Positions 17,558 through 26,811 of a stretch of DNA of 64,000 nucleotides are shown in pieces; within the stretch, counting starts at the first letter, position 1, and every line of letters begins with the position of its first letter. The position numbers were made by a program, and so were the translations under genes. The stretch comes from Pseudomonas mangiferae. GTDB lineage: Bacteria; Pseudomonadota; Gammaproteobacteria; Pseudomonadales; Pseudomonadaceae. The notes under the pieces were generated by a model. That model saw nothing but the letters and a program-made list of their open reading frames with translations. It did no database searches and had not been told where the DNA came from. The stretch is from the NCBI RefSeq assembly GCF_007109405.1, contig NZ_VJOY01000007.1, positions 62,001-126,000 of the forward strand, read 5' to 3'.

Positions 17558-18757
17558 ATGCGTTGGGGGACCTACTTCGCCGTGACCGCGGCGGTGATCA
17601 GCATCGGCCTGGCGCTGGGCATCACCCTGCCGCTGGTGTCGCTGCGCCTGGAAGGCTGGGGCTATGGTGTCTTCTCCATCGGCGTGATGGCCGCGGTGCC
17701 GGCCTTCAGCTCGCTGCTGGGGGCCAACCTGACCGGTCGCCTGGCGGCCTGGGCGACCACGCCGCAGTTGATGCGCGCCAGCTTGCTGATGGGCGCGCTG
17801 TCGGTGGCCGGGCTGGCGCTGCTGCCCCACTACGCGGTGTGGCTGGTGCTGCGGCTGCTCACCGGCATCGCCCTGACCGTGGTGTTCATCCTTGGCGAGA
17901 GCTGGATCAACCAACTGGCGGTGGAGCACCTGCGTGGCCGGCTGGTGGCCCTGTATGGCACCGGCTATGCCCTGAGCCAGCTGTCGGGGCCGCTGCTGCT
18001 GGGGGTACTGGGCACCGAGGGCGACAGCGGCTTCTGGTTCAGCGGGGTCCTGCTGGTGGTGGGCGCCTGCCTGCTGCTGGGCCGGGGCGGGGCGCCACAA
18101 CAGGAGGCCCACGGCGCCTCGGCCCGCCAGTTGCTGCACTTCTGCCGCGGCCTGCCGGCGATCGCCTGGGCAGTGGTGTTGTTCGCCGCCTTCGAGGCGA
18201 TGATGCTGACCCTGCTGCCGATCTACGCCCTGCGCCAGGGCTTTGGCCAGGATGGCGCACTGGCCATGGTCAGCACGGTGGTGGTGGGCAATGCGCTGCT
18301 GCAACTGCCCCTGGGCTGGATGGCCGACCGGGTGCCGCGCCAGGCGCTGTTCCGCGGCTGCGGCGTGGCGCTGCTGCTCGCCAGCCTGGCGATCCCGCCG
18401 CTGCTGCACACGCCGGCGATCTGGCCGGCGCTGGTGATCTTCGGCGCCAGTGCCGGCGGCCTGTTCACTCTGTCGCTGATCCTCATCGGCGAGCGCTACC
18501 GGGACGACCAGTTGGTGCGGGCCAACGCCCACGTCGCCCAGCTGTGGGGCATCGGCTGCCTGCTGGGGCCGCTGAGCACCGGCGCGGCCAGCCAGTGGAT
18601 CAGTGGCCACGCCCTGCCGCTGCTGCTGGCCGGCGGGGCGGCCGTGTTCATCGTGCTGGCCTGGCGGCGCGGCGGGGTGATGGGTGACACGCCGGGCCCG
18701 GTGCAGACGGCCGACAGGGCGACCACCGGCTCGTGCGAGGAGGGCGGCGGACCCTAG
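17558..18757 (+). CDS. MFS transporter, YcaD/DHA-type
   Basis: 399-residue, 12-helix major facilitator. A motif-A-like segment is in the loop after helix 2 (GANLTGRLAAW) and another mid-protein (LGWMADRVPRQALF); helix 4 contains RLLTGIALTVVFILGESWINQ. ATG 17558 has AGGAGA seven bases upstream; a GTG at 17555 is less well spaced. It follows kauB and corresponds in position to PA5311, so a polyamine-related or drug-like substrate is possible but unproven. Its stop overlaps the convergent next gene by 4 bases. Confidence 0.88.
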   Translation: MRWGTYFAVTAAVISIGLALGITLPLVSLRLEGWGYGVFSIGVMAAVPAFSSLLGANLTGRLAAWATTPQLMRASLLMGALSVAGLALLPHYAVWLVLRLLTGIALTVVFILGESWINQLAVEHLRGRLVALYGTGYALSQLSGPLLLGVLGTEGDSGFWFSGVLLVVGACLLLGRGGAPQQEAHGASARQLLHFCRGLPAIAWAVVLFAAFEAMMLTLLPIYALRQGFGQDGALAMVSTVVVGNALLQLPLGWMADRVPRQALFRGCGVALLLASLAIPPLLHTPAIWPALVIFGASAGGLFTLSLILIGERYRDDQLVRANAHVAQLWGIGCLLGPLSTGAASQWISGHALPLLLAGGAAVFIVLAWRRGGVMGDTPGPVQTADRATTGSCEEGGGP

Positions 18758-19410
18758 GGCGCGAAGGTGTCGCGCCCGGAGGCGGCCAGCGCCTGGTAGC
18801 GGAAGCCCAGCCAGGACTGGCTGCCGGCGAGGCGTACCGGGCCGTGGTCCAGGCCGCGCAGGGTCAGGTCCCGGGCCAGGCTGCAGGGCATCAGGGGCGC
18901 CACGTGGGTCGGGCTGTCCAGCGTCGCCCCGTAGGCGCAGCCGCGGGTGCCGGGGCGTCGCTGCAGCCGCTCGACCCGCACCTCCAGCTCCGCCGGCTGC
19001 GCCCAGAGGCCGTGCAGGGCCGCCGGCACCCCGCCCATCAGCGCCAGGGTGGAGCCCAGCAAGGCGAGGCTCCCCAGCAGGGCCGCCAGCCCCAGGTGCA
19101 ACAGGCTGCCCATCCGTTCCGAGGAAGCCCAGGCCCGGGCCCGCAGCAGGTCGCCCATGCCCAGTGCGCCGCCCAGGCGCCACCACAGCCAGGCCGCCAC
19201 CATCACGCTCAGCGCCAGCAACGGGCCGAACAGCGGCCGCGCCAGCAGCAACGGCCGCAGCGCGCCCAGCAGCATCAGGGCGAAGGTCACCAGCGCCAGC
19301 GCGCCGTCACGCCAGCCACGGCGCCGGGCCCGCTGCGCCTGCGCCGCGGTGAGGGCTTGCAGGCGCCGCGCCTGGCGCGCCCGGCGGGCGGGGGAAGGGG
19401 GTTTCGACAC
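18754..19410 (-). CDS. Uncharacterised membrane protein paired with a phospholipase D-like gene
   Basis: 218 residues starting with GTG at 19410 (GGAGG five bases upstream). The basic N-terminus (SKPPSPARRARQARRL) is followed by three hydrophobic segments at about 38-56, 60-78 and 101-122. The C-terminal 90 residues look extracytoplasmic: cysteines in RGCAYGATLD and LMPCSLARD may form a disulfide, and SQSWLGFRYQALA is near the end. I recognise no family. It starts 17 bases after the phospholipase D-like gene and is probably co-transcribed and functionally paired with it. Confidence 0.75.
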   Translation of the reverse strand: MSKPPSPARRARQARRLQALTAAQAQRARRRGWRDGALALVTFALMLLGALRPLLLARPLFGPLLALSVMVAAWLWWRLGGALGMGDLLRARAWASSERMGSLLHLGLAALLGSLALLGSTLALMGGVPAALHGLWAQPAELEVRVERLQRRPGTRGCAYGATLDSPTHVAPLMPCSLARDLTLRGLDHGPVRLAGSQSWLGFRYQALAASGRDTFAP

Positions 19411-19427
19411 GGGTCCTCCAGCCGGCC

Positions 19428-20987
19428 TCAGAGCATTCGCTCGAGGCCCACGGCGCTGCTGATCCAGGCGTTGAAGCGGCGCCACAGGCCGGCGGGCTCT
19501 TGGTCCAGCACGTGCAGCCGCCCATGGTCCTCGGTGACCCACACCAGTTGGGTGTGGTCGCCGCGGCGCTGCAGCTTCACCTCGTAGGCGAGGGGCGGCG
19601 ACATGCCTCGCAGGGCCAGCTCGCGCACCCGTTCCGCCAGTTCCGGGCTGTCGACGATGACCCCCACCTCGGTATTCCACAGGGCCGAGCGGGGATCGAA
19701 GTTGAACGAACCGATGAACACCTTCTGGCGGTCGAAGATCGCCGCCTTGCTGTGCAGGCTGGAGTCGGACATGCCGGTCAGGTTGTAGCCGGCGCTGCCG
19801 CCCGCGCCCTGTTGCTCGGGGCGCCGGCGCAGCTCGAACAGCCGCACCCCGTGCTTCAGCAGGGCCTTGCGCGCCGGCGCGTAGCCGCCGTGGACCGGCG
19901 GCACGTCGGTGGCTTCCAGGGAGTTGGTCAGCAGGCGGATGTCCACCCCGGCGTCGGCGCGCTGGGTGAGGTAGCGCATGCCTTCGTCGGCCGGGACGAA
20001 GTAAGCGGAGACCAGGAACAGCTCGTGCCGCACCCCTTCCAGCTCCGGCGCCAGCTGGGTGGTGAGCAGCAGCGCCGGGTCCGGCTCGTCGCGGGTCAGC
20101 ACCTTGGCCGGGGCGTCCCACAGGGATTGGCTGGGCGCCCAGATCAACTCGTCGAGCCAGCCCTGCAGGCGCGGGCGTTGCCGGTAGGCCAGCAGCGATT
20201 CGGCGAGGTCCTGCTGTTCGCCGCGGGCGTGGGCGATGTCCCGCTGCAGTCGCTTGCGGGCGTGCTGCAGGTCGCCCGCGTCCGGCTGGCGCCAGAGGAA
20301 GGCCTGCACCGGCTTGCTCAGGGCGCTGTTCCAGTACTGGTCGAAACTCTGCCCCAGGTGCTGGGCCACCGGGCCGACGCCCAGCAGGTCGATGTCGGTG
20401 AAATTGAGGCTCGGCTCGGCATCGAAATACTCATCCCCCAGGTTGCGGCCGCCGACGATGGCCACGCTGGTGTCCGCCAGCCACAGCTTGTTGTGCATCC
20501 GCCGGTGCTGCTGGGACAGGTCCAGCAGCCGCCCGAGGGTGCGGGTCACGCCGGTGCTGCGGCCCAGGTGCATGGGGTTGAACAGGCGGATCTGGATGTT
20601 CGGGTGGGCCGCCAGGGCGCCGATCTCGTAGTCGCGGCCGTCGCTGTTGAGGTCGTCGATCAGCAGCCGCACGCGCACGCCCCGGTCGGCGGCCTTAAGC
20701 AGTTCATCCACCAGGATCTGCGTGCTTAGGCCGTCGTGGACGATGTAGTACTGCAGGTCGAGGCTGCGTTGGGCGGTGCGGATCAGCTCGGCGCGGGCGA
20801 TGAACGCCTCGTGGCTGCTGGGCAGCAGGCGGAACCCGGAGCGCCCCGGGTGGGCGTCGGCGCGGGCCATGATCGTCGCGCCGAACGGCGAGGCCTCGGC
20901 GGGCAGGGCCTGGGACGGAACACGCGGCACCTGGCTGGTACAGCCGGACAGGCAGAGCAACACCACGAACAGCAGGCGTAGGGGCAC
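19428..20987 (-). CDS. Phospholipase D/cardiolipin synthase-family lipoprotein
   Basis: 519 residues. An N-terminal lipobox (LCLSGCTSQ) predicts a periplasm-facing lipoprotein. Two HKD catalytic motifs are complete: HNKLWLADTSVAIVGGRN (about 164-181) and HSKAAIFDRQKVFIGSFN near residue 411. This supports a phosphodiesterase/phosphatidyltransferase acting on phospholipids, but the substrate is unproven. GTG start at 20987 with GGAG seven bases upstream. It sits between the polyamine genes kauB/MFS and pauB4, a position similar to PA5310. Confidence 0.88.
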   Translation of the reverse strand: MPLRLLFVVLLCLSGCTSQVPRVPSQALPAEASPFGATIMARADAHPGRSGFRLLPSSHEAFIARAELIRTAQRSLDLQYYIVHDGLSTQILVDELLKAADRGVRVRLLIDDLNSDGRDYEIGALAAHPNIQIRLFNPMHLGRSTGVTRTLGRLLDLSQQHRRMHNKLWLADTSVAIVGGRNLGDEYFDAEPSLNFTDIDLLGVGPVAQHLGQSFDQYWNSALSKPVQAFLWRQPDAGDLQHARKRLQRDIAHARGEQQDLAESLLAYRQRPRLQGWLDELIWAPSQSLWDAPAKVLTRDEPDPALLLTTQLAPELEGVRHELFLVSAYFVPADEGMRYLTQRADAGVDIRLLTNSLEATDVPPVHGGYAPARKALLKHGVRLFELRRRPEQQGAGGSAGYNLTGMSDSSLHSKAAIFDRQKVFIGSFNFDPRSALWNTEVGVIVDSPELAERVRELALRGMSPPLAYEVKLQRRGDHTQLVWVTEDHGRLHVLDQEPAGLWRRFNAWISSAVGLERML

Positions 20988-21171
20988 GTTGGGCTCCAGC
21001 GGGACGGTGAACCGGTCTCCGGGGGCGCCGCCGGGGCGGGCCGTGGCGAGCGGGACCGGCAGTGTACGGGCCGCGGCGGGGATGCCGAAGCCCTTTCGCC
21101 GCGGGCCGGCAGCGCAGCGGCGCGTAGTTCTGACGCCGTCCGCGGGAAAAAGATTCAGCCGCGGCGAGCCC

Positions 21172-22470
21172 TCAGAGCAGCTCCTTCAGGCGGTACCAGA
21201 GCATGCCCAGGGCCAGCAGCGGCGAGCGCAGCAGGCGCCCGCCGGGGAAGGTCACGTGAGGCACCCGGGCGAAAGCGTCGAAGCCGCGGCTGTGCTGGCC
21301 GTCGATGGCCTGCGCCAGCAGGTGCCCGGCCAGGTGGGTGGCATTCACCCCGTGGCCGGCATAGGCCTGGGCGTAGTAGACATTGGGGTGCTCGGCGAGC
21401 CGGCCGATCTGTGGCAGGCGGTTGGCGCCGATGCCGATCATCCCGCCCCACTGGTAGTCGATGCGGGTGTCCGCCAGGGCCGGGAACACCTTGAGCATCT
21501 TCGGCCGCATGTAGGCGGCGATGTCCGCCGGGTCGCGCCCGGAATAATGGCAGGCGCCGCCGAACAGCAGGCGACGGTCGGCGGACAGCCGGTAGTAGTC
21601 CAAGGCTACCCGCTGGTCGCAGAGCGCCATGTTCTGCGGGATCAGCCGCTGCGCCAGGGCTTCGGGAAGCGGCTCGGTGGCGATCACGTAGCTGCCGGCC
21701 GGCAGCACCTTGCCCCCCAGGGTCGGTTCGAGGCCGTTCAGGTAGGCGTTGCACGCCAGCACCAGGGTCTTCGCCCGCACCTGGCCGCGGGCGGTGCGGA
21801 CCCGCACCTCGGCGCCGTAGTCGATGGCGGTGACCGCCGAGTGCTCGTGCAGGCGCACCCCCAGGCGGGCGGCGGCCTCGGCCTCGCCCAGGGCCAGGTT
21901 GAGCGGGTGCAGGTGGCCGGAGCCCATGTCGATCAGGCCGCCGACGTAGCGGTCCGAGCCCACCACCTCGTGCACCTGGTCGGCCTGCAGCAGGCGCAGT
22001 TCGTGGCGGTAGCCGAGCTGGCGCAGCTCCGCCATGTCCTCGGCGAACCCCTCCAGGTCGGACGGCTTGTTGGCCAGATCGCAATACCCCCAGGTGAGGT
22101 CGCAGTCGATGGCGAACGCCTCGACCCGCCGACGCACCATGTCCACCGCCTCCAGGCCGAGGCGCTTGAGCTCCTGCACGCCCTCGGCGCCGATCACCGG
22201 TTCGAACTGCTCCAGGCCGTGGCCGACCCCGCGAATCAGTTGCCCGCCGTTGCGGCCGCTGGCGCCCCAGCCGATCCGCCGCGCTTCCAGCAGCACCACC
22301 GAATAGCCGCGCTGGGCCAGCTCCAGGGCGCTGTTCAGCCCGGAGAAGCCGCCACCCACCACGCAAACGTCGGCCACCGCCTCGCCGTCCAGGGGCGGGA
22401 AGTCCAGGGAGCGGTTGGCGGTGGCGGCGTAGTAGGAGGGGGCGTGCTGCTCGGTATACCGGGCGCTCAT
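21172..22470 (-). CDS. pauB4: FAD-dependent gamma-glutamylpolyamine oxidase (PuuB/PauB type)
   Basis: 432-residue DAO-family flavoprotein. The dinucleotide-binding motif VCVVGGGFSGLNSALEL is at about 35-51, followed by the flavin-contacting WGASGRNGGQLI. Conserved C-terminal GMIGIGANRLPQIGRL and YAQAYAGHGVNATHLAG complete the fold. It should oxidise gamma-glutamylated putrescine or related amines, producing the aldehyde that KauB oxidises. Position matches PA5309, named pauB4 in PAO1. RBS AGGA eight bases before ATG 22470. Its AT-rich upstream segment (22480-22500) could hold an operator, but I do not see the full bipartite motif there. Confidence 0.88.
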   Translation of the reverse strand: MSARYTEQHAPSYYAATANRSLDFPPLDGEAVADVCVVGGGFSGLNSALELAQRGYSVVLLEARRIGWGASGRNGGQLIRGVGHGLEQFEPVIGAEGVQELKRLGLEAVDMVRRRVEAFAIDCDLTWGYCDLANKPSDLEGFAEDMAELRQLGYRHELRLLQADQVHEVVGSDRYVGGLIDMGSGHLHPLNLALGEAEAAARLGVRLHEHSAVTAIDYGAEVRVRTARGQVRAKTLVLACNAYLNGLEPTLGGKVLPAGSYVIATEPLPEALAQRLIPQNMALCDQRVALDYYRLSADRRLLFGGACHYSGRDPADIAAYMRPKMLKVFPALADTRIDYQWGGMIGIGANRLPQIGRLAEHPNVYYAQAYAGHGVNATHLAGHLLAQAIDGQHSRGFDAFARVPHVTFPGGRLLRSPLLALGMLWYRLKELL

Positions 22471-22585
22471 GTGCGGAATCCTGATTATTGTGTTTGGAAA
22501 ATTTGACGCAGGATAAGCGCAGCCTCCGTTTCGCGCCAGGGGGAGGTCCGACGCGCTGCCCGCTAGGCAGCCGGATCGTCATGGC

Positions 22586-22604
22586 TATAATGCGACTCAC
22601 TATC
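22586..22604 (+). promoter_or_regulatory. Fur-box-like operator overlapping a -10 element
   Basis: TATAATGCGACTCACTATC agrees with the 19-base Fur consensus (GATAATGATAATCATTATC) at 14 of 19 positions. Its first six bases, TATAAT, form a perfect -10 box. It lies 20 bases before the ECF sigma start, so Fur binding would block RNA polymerase and make the sigma gene iron-repressed. Confidence 0.7.
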
Positions 22605-22623
22605 AAATAGAACGATCGCTTCC

Positions 22624-23169
22624 ATGCCCACGCCTGAGCACGACGTCGAACTCATCGGTGCCCTGGCGCTGCATTACGACGATCTGGTGGATTACATCCG
22701 CCGCCGCTTCCAGGGCGGCCAGTTCGCCCGCGAGGTCATCCACGACGTCTGCCTGCAAGTGCTGGAAAAGCCGCCCCAGCAGCCGGTCAGGCTGCCGTTC
22801 GCGTTCCTGCGCAAGGCTTCCTTCAATCGCGCTATCGACCGCCGGCGCGCCGACGTCCTTCGCAACGCCCGCTTCGAAGCAGTGGCCGAGGTACCCGACT
22901 GGCACGTTCACGAGCTGGACGGCGCCGCCGTGCTGGACTTCGAGCAGCAGCTGGAGGCGTTGCTGGCGATCATCGACTCGCTGCCGGCGCGTGCCCGCCA
23001 GGTGTTCCTGCTGCACCGCATCCACGGCATGCCGCAGCGTGAGATCGCCACGGAGCTGGGCGTGTCGGCGAACATGGTGACCCAGCACTTCGCCCGTGCC
23101 GTGCGCACCATCGCCCGCGACTGGGAACCGGCGCGGCGCGCCCTGGGCGGCGGACGCTGCCACCCATGA
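22624..23169 (+). CDS. FecI-like ECF sigma factor
   Basis: 181-residue extracytoplasmic-function sigma factor. Region 2 spans about 12-80 (YDDLVDYIRRRF; FAFLRKASFNRAIDRRRAD) and region 4 about 115-170, with HTH GMPQREIATELGVSANMVTQ. It is the iron-starvation type, expected to direct transcription of the adjacent TonB-dependent receptor when its ferric siderophore binds. Its stop overlaps the fecR start (ATGA). A Fur-box-like sequence sits on its promoter. Confidence 0.92.
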   Translation: MPTPEHDVELIGALALHYDDLVDYIRRRFQGGQFAREVIHDVCLQVLEKPPQQPVRLPFAFLRKASFNRAIDRRRADVLRNARFEAVAEVPDWHVHELDGAAVLDFEQQLEALLAIIDSLPARARQVFLLHRIHGMPQREIATELGVSANMVTQHFARAVRTIARDWEPARRALGGGRCHP

Positions 23170-24005
23170 ACGACCGCGTGCGCCCCGACGAGCCCCCTGC
23201 CGACCCCCTGGCGCCGTTCGAACAGGCACTGCGAGCCCGCGTGCCGTCCCGGGACGCCCTGCTCGCCGAAGCCAAGGCGCAGAGCGCGCGCCAGCGGCGG
23301 CGCAAGCAGGCCCTGGGCGGCGGCCTCTCGGCGCTGCTGCTGGCGACCGGCCTGTGGCTGGCCGACCCCGCCTGGTACCGCGAGGACGTGCGCACAGTGG
23401 CCGGCGGGCGCGACAGCCTGACCCTGGCCGATGGCAGCCGGGTGGCGGTCAACGGCGCCACCCACCTGCGCATCGAGCGGCGCCTGCGCAGCCGCCAGGT
23501 CGAGCTGGTCGAGGGCGAGGCGACCTTCACCGTGACCCACGCAGCCCAGCCGTTCATCGTCCACAGCCAGGGCGTCGAGGTGCTGGACATCGGCACGGTG
23601 TTCAACGTGCGCAGCGACAGCCGGGGCGTGGCGGTCGCCGTGGTCGAGGGCGCCGTCGAGGTCTCCGCGGGGCCATCGCCCTCGCGCCACCTGGGCGGCG
23701 GTCAGCAGGTGCTGGCCCAGGCCGGCGCGCTGGGCATCACCGAACCGGTCGACCCGCTCCGCGCCACCGCCTGGCAGCGGGGCACGCTGCGTTTCGACGG
23801 CACGCCGCTGAGCGAGGTGATCGTCGACCTCCAGCGCTATCGCCAGGCGCCGGTCCGCCTGGCCGATCCGCGCCTAGGCGCGCTGCGGGTGTCCGGCGAA
23901 TACGACAGCGCCGCCATCGAGTCGCTGATCGACCTGCTGCCGGTGATCCTGCCGGTCCGCCTGAGCCGCGCCGGTGACGGCAGCGTGGTGGTGAGGGGGC
24001 GCTGA
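23166..24005 (+). CDS. FecR-family anti-sigma factor/regulator
   Basis: 279 residues. A cytoplasmic N-terminus (1-40) that would contact the sigma factor is followed by one transmembrane segment (about 43-62, GGGLSALLLATGLWLAD) and the periplasmic FecR domain (about 75-180: TLADGSRVAVNGATHL and VELVEGEATFTVTHAAQPF). A C-terminal STN-like region (RFDGTPLSEVIVDLQRYR) would meet the receptor signalling domain. Overlaps the sigma gene by ATGA, indicating coupled translation at matched levels. Confidence 0.92.
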   Translation: MNDRVRPDEPPADPLAPFEQALRARVPSRDALLAEAKAQSARQRRRKQALGGGLSALLLATGLWLADPAWYREDVRTVAGGRDSLTLADGSRVAVNGATHLRIERRLRSRQVELVEGEATFTVTHAAQPFIVHSQGVEVLDIGTVFNVRSDSRGVAVAVVEGAVEVSAGPSPSRHLGGGQQVLAQAGALGITEPVDPLRATAWQRGTLRFDGTPLSEVIVDLQRYRQAPVRLADPRLGALRVSGEYDSAAIESLIDLLPVILPVRLSRAGDGSVVVRGR

Positions 24006-24118
24006 TCGGCCTGGCTGGAAAAATAAATGAGAATTTTTCGCAGGCGACCTCAACATCCGCCACGGCTCATCCGCCACTCCCTGTGATCATCACGTTCTGC
24101 TCGTTCATGGGGAGTTTC
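24006..24118 (+). promoter_or_regulatory. Upstream region of the TonB receptor: candidate ECF-sigma promoter
   Basis: 113 bases between fecR and the receptor gene. A GGAAAA element (24017-24022) in an A/T-rich patch is the sort of -35 used by iron-starvation ECF factors; a GCGACC at 24043-24048 is a weak -10 candidate. The adjacent AATGAGAAT resembles half a Fur box only (about 11 of 19 overall). Confidence 0.35.
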
Positions 24119-26608
24119 ATGGATACCAAATCGACCACCGCGCCGTCCCGGCGCAGCCGCCTTTCCTTCCTGATCGCCGGCCTGGCGCTGGCCTCGGCCC
24201 TGCAGGCCCAGGAGGCCACCCACGCGCTGGATCTGCCGGCCCAGCCCCTGGACCAGGCGCTCAATGCGTTGGCCGGGCAGACCGGCAGCCGCATCCTGTT
24301 CGCGACCGATATCGCCGAAGGGCGTAACGCGCCAGCGCTGCACGGCGACTTGAGCGTTGAGCATGCGCTGAAGCGCCTGCTGCAGGGGTCCGACCTGACG
24401 GCCCAGGTCACCGCCGACGGCGGCTTCGTGATCACCCCGCCGGCGTCGGGCGGCACGGCGCTGGAGCTGGGGGCGACCACCATCCAGGGCCAGGGGATGG
24501 GCGAGGCCACCGAGCACTCCGGTTCCTACACCACCGGGCTGACCAGCATCGGCTCCAAATCGCCCACCCGTCTTCGCCAGACGCCGCAGTCGGTATCGGT
24601 GGTGACCGACCAAGTGATCCAGGACAGGCGTATGACCGACTTGGCCGAGGCGATGCGGGTGACGCCCGGCATCACCGTACAGAACAACAACTACCGCCTT
24701 TCGGACTTCTACTCCCGGGGGTTCAAGGTCGAGAACATCCAGATCGACGGTGCCGCGCCGATGGCGCTGGGCACCACGGCAGGGAGCTTCTACTCGAACA
24801 AGAACTACGACCTGGTGGAGTTCGACCATGTCGAGGTCTTGCGCGGCGCGTCCGGGCTGTTCGGCGGCACGGGCGATCCCGGCGGCATGATCAACCTGGT
24901 CCGCAAGCGGCCGCTGGATTTCTACCAGCTCAAGGTGGACCTTTCTGCGGGCAGTTGGGACAACTACCGCACCCAGTTCGACGTGACTGGACCGATGGGG
25001 CTGGACGGCAGGCTGCGGGGGCGCCTGGTTGCGGCGTACACCGACCGGAAGTACTTCATGGATGACCGGGCGACCGAAAAGCCGACTTTCTACGGGGTCA
25101 TCGAGGCCGACATCCTGCCCGACACCCGGCTGACCATCGGCGGCCGTTCCGAGGCGTATCACGAGACCGGCTCAGGCACCGGTTTGCCGCGCTACAGCAC
25201 CGGAGCGGACCTGGGACTGCCGCGCCATACCAACCTGACCGAGCGCTGGGCCTATTCCGATGGCCGCTCCCAGGAAGTTTTCGCCAAGCTCGATCACACG
25301 TTCAACGACGATTGGAAGGCCAACGTTTCCTACACCCAGACCTACGATTCAGGTTTCGTGAAGAGCGCCTTCAATTTCGGCGCGGTGGACCCGGTGTCCG
25401 GCACCGGGCCGGCGTGGTCGGGCAACACCAACCGATGGGTGAGCCAGCAGTACCTGCTGGATGCCAACCTGGCGGGCAGATTCCGCTTCATGGGGCAGGA
25501 ACACGAACTGCTGTTCGGCGCCGACCGCCAGACGATCACCAGCCGCTGGCGTGGGACCAACCAGTCGCTCAACACCGGCGGCGCCATCGATGTATTCGAT
25601 CCGGAATCCACGCCGTGGGTCGAGCCGCCCACCCGCAAGGATTTCTTCCGCGACTACGATCCCAACACCCAGGAGCAGTACGGCCTGTATTCCACCCTGC
25701 GGCTCAATCCGCTGGATCAGTTGCACGTGATCGTCGGAGCGCGGGCGCACCGTTATCGCTACCACTCCACCTACCGCCTGCTGGCCAATGAAGTCTGGGG
25801 CCTGCAATCGGAGATCGACACCCGCGAAGGCACCAAGGTGGTGCCTTATGGGGGTGTGGTCTATGACCTGACCGATCAGTGGTCGGCATACGCCAGCTAT
25901 TCGGAAATCTACAAACCCCAGCAGAACCAGCTGTCCGGTCCGCTGCCTGGCAGCACGATCGAGCCGATGACCGGCAAGACCTACGAGACCGGGCTCAAGG
26001 GGGAGCTGTTCAACGGCGCGGTGAACACCTCCCTAGCCGTGTTCTATACCCAGCGTGAGAACCAGGCGGTCCTGGACCCGGACTATGCGCCGACCAACAT
26101 CCTGTACGGGGGCAACTGCTGCTACATGGCCCAGGGCGAGGTGGTCAGCAAGGGCGTGGACATGGAACTCAGTGGAGAGCTCCTGCCCGGCTGGAGGGTG
26201 CTCAGTGGCTACACCTACAACAACAACCGCAACCGCCAGAACAGCGCGGTGTTCAGCACCATCACCCCCAAGCACCTGCTCAAGTTCTGGTCGACCTACC
26301 AATTGCCGGGTGAGCTGCACGACTTCACGGTGGGCGGCGGCGTGAATATCCAGAGTTCAAACTACGTCAGCGGCAGCGCCACCCCGCTCACCGGCGGCGC
26401 CAGCGTGCCATTCGACTATACCCAGGCAGGTTATGCGGTATGGAACGCCCTGGCGGCGTATCGCATCGACGACCACTGGACCCTGACCTATAACCTCAAC
26501 AACGTGTTCGACAAGGCGTACTACTCCACTGTCGGCTCGTCGGCGTCGGGCAATTGGTACGGTGAGCCCCGCAGCCACATGCTGACCCTGCGCGGAGTCT
26601 GGGACTGA
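24119..26608 (+). CDS. TonB-dependent siderophore receptor with N-terminal signalling (STN) domain
   Basis: 829 residues. A signal peptide (about 1-30) is followed by an STN domain (about 35-105, QPLDQALNALAGQTGSRILF), a likely TonB box near residue 118 (ELGATTIQG), a plug domain (about 145-265: TPQSVSVVTDQVIQDR; GASGLFGGTGDPGGMINLVRKRP), and a 22-strand barrel to the C-terminus ending in RGVWD. The STN domain and the preceding sigma/FecR pair make this a surface-signalling receptor that induces its own synthesis. The cognate siderophore cannot be read from sequence. ATG 24119 has GGGGAG five bases upstream; ATG 24107 is possible. Confidence 0.93.
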   Translation: MDTKSTTAPSRRSRLSFLIAGLALASALQAQEATHALDLPAQPLDQALNALAGQTGSRILFATDIAEGRNAPALHGDLSVEHALKRLLQGSDLTAQVTADGGFVITPPASGGTALELGATTIQGQGMGEATEHSGSYTTGLTSIGSKSPTRLRQTPQSVSVVTDQVIQDRRMTDLAEAMRVTPGITVQNNNYRLSDFYSRGFKVENIQIDGAAPMALGTTAGSFYSNKNYDLVEFDHVEVLRGASGLFGGTGDPGGMINLVRKRPLDFYQLKVDLSAGSWDNYRTQFDVTGPMGLDGRLRGRLVAAYTDRKYFMDDRATEKPTFYGVIEADILPDTRLTIGGRSEAYHETGSGTGLPRYSTGADLGLPRHTNLTERWAYSDGRSQEVFAKLDHTFNDDWKANVSYTQTYDSGFVKSAFNFGAVDPVSGTGPAWSGNTNRWVSQQYLLDANLAGRFRFMGQEHELLFGADRQTITSRWRGTNQSLNTGGAIDVFDPESTPWVEPPTRKDFFRDYDPNTQEQYGLYSTLRLNPLDQLHVIVGARAHRYRYHSTYRLLANEVWGLQSEIDTREGTKVVPYGGVVYDLTDQWSAYASYSEIYKPQQNQLSGPLPGSTIEPMTGKTYETGLKGELFNGAVNTSLAVFYTQRENQAVLDPDYAPTNILYGGNCCYMAQGEVVSKGVDMELSGELLPGWRVLSGYTYNNNRNRQNSAVFSTITPKHLLKFWSTYQLPGELHDFTVGGGVNIQSSNYVSGSATPLTGGASVPFDYTQAGYAVWNALAAYRIDDHWTLTYNLNNVFDKAYYSTVGSSASGNWYGEPRSHMLTLRGVWD

Positions 26609-26811
26609 ATCCGTCGCGTTCCCACGAAGACGCCGCGCCTCGCGCGGGCGTCTTCCTTACGCGGCGCATCTCGAAGCGTTCCAGGCGCCGGGTGCAGTCG
26701 TCGAGCGGAGGCGAAACGGGTGAGGGTGCGGCGTTCACGCACGGCACATCAGCAGCCCCGAACCCGTTATCAACGGTGCCTCACCGAAAGCAGGCGTCGC
26801 TCGTCCGGAAC

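Noticed and set aside
22480-22505. Possible third copy of the bipartite polyamine motif before pauB4
   Set aside because: The stretch is AT-rich but neither block nor the 35-base spacing is reproduced.
24020-24040. Possible Fur box before the TonB receptor
   Set aside because: Only about 11 of 19 consensus positions match; better explained as an AT-rich part of an ECF-sigma promoter.
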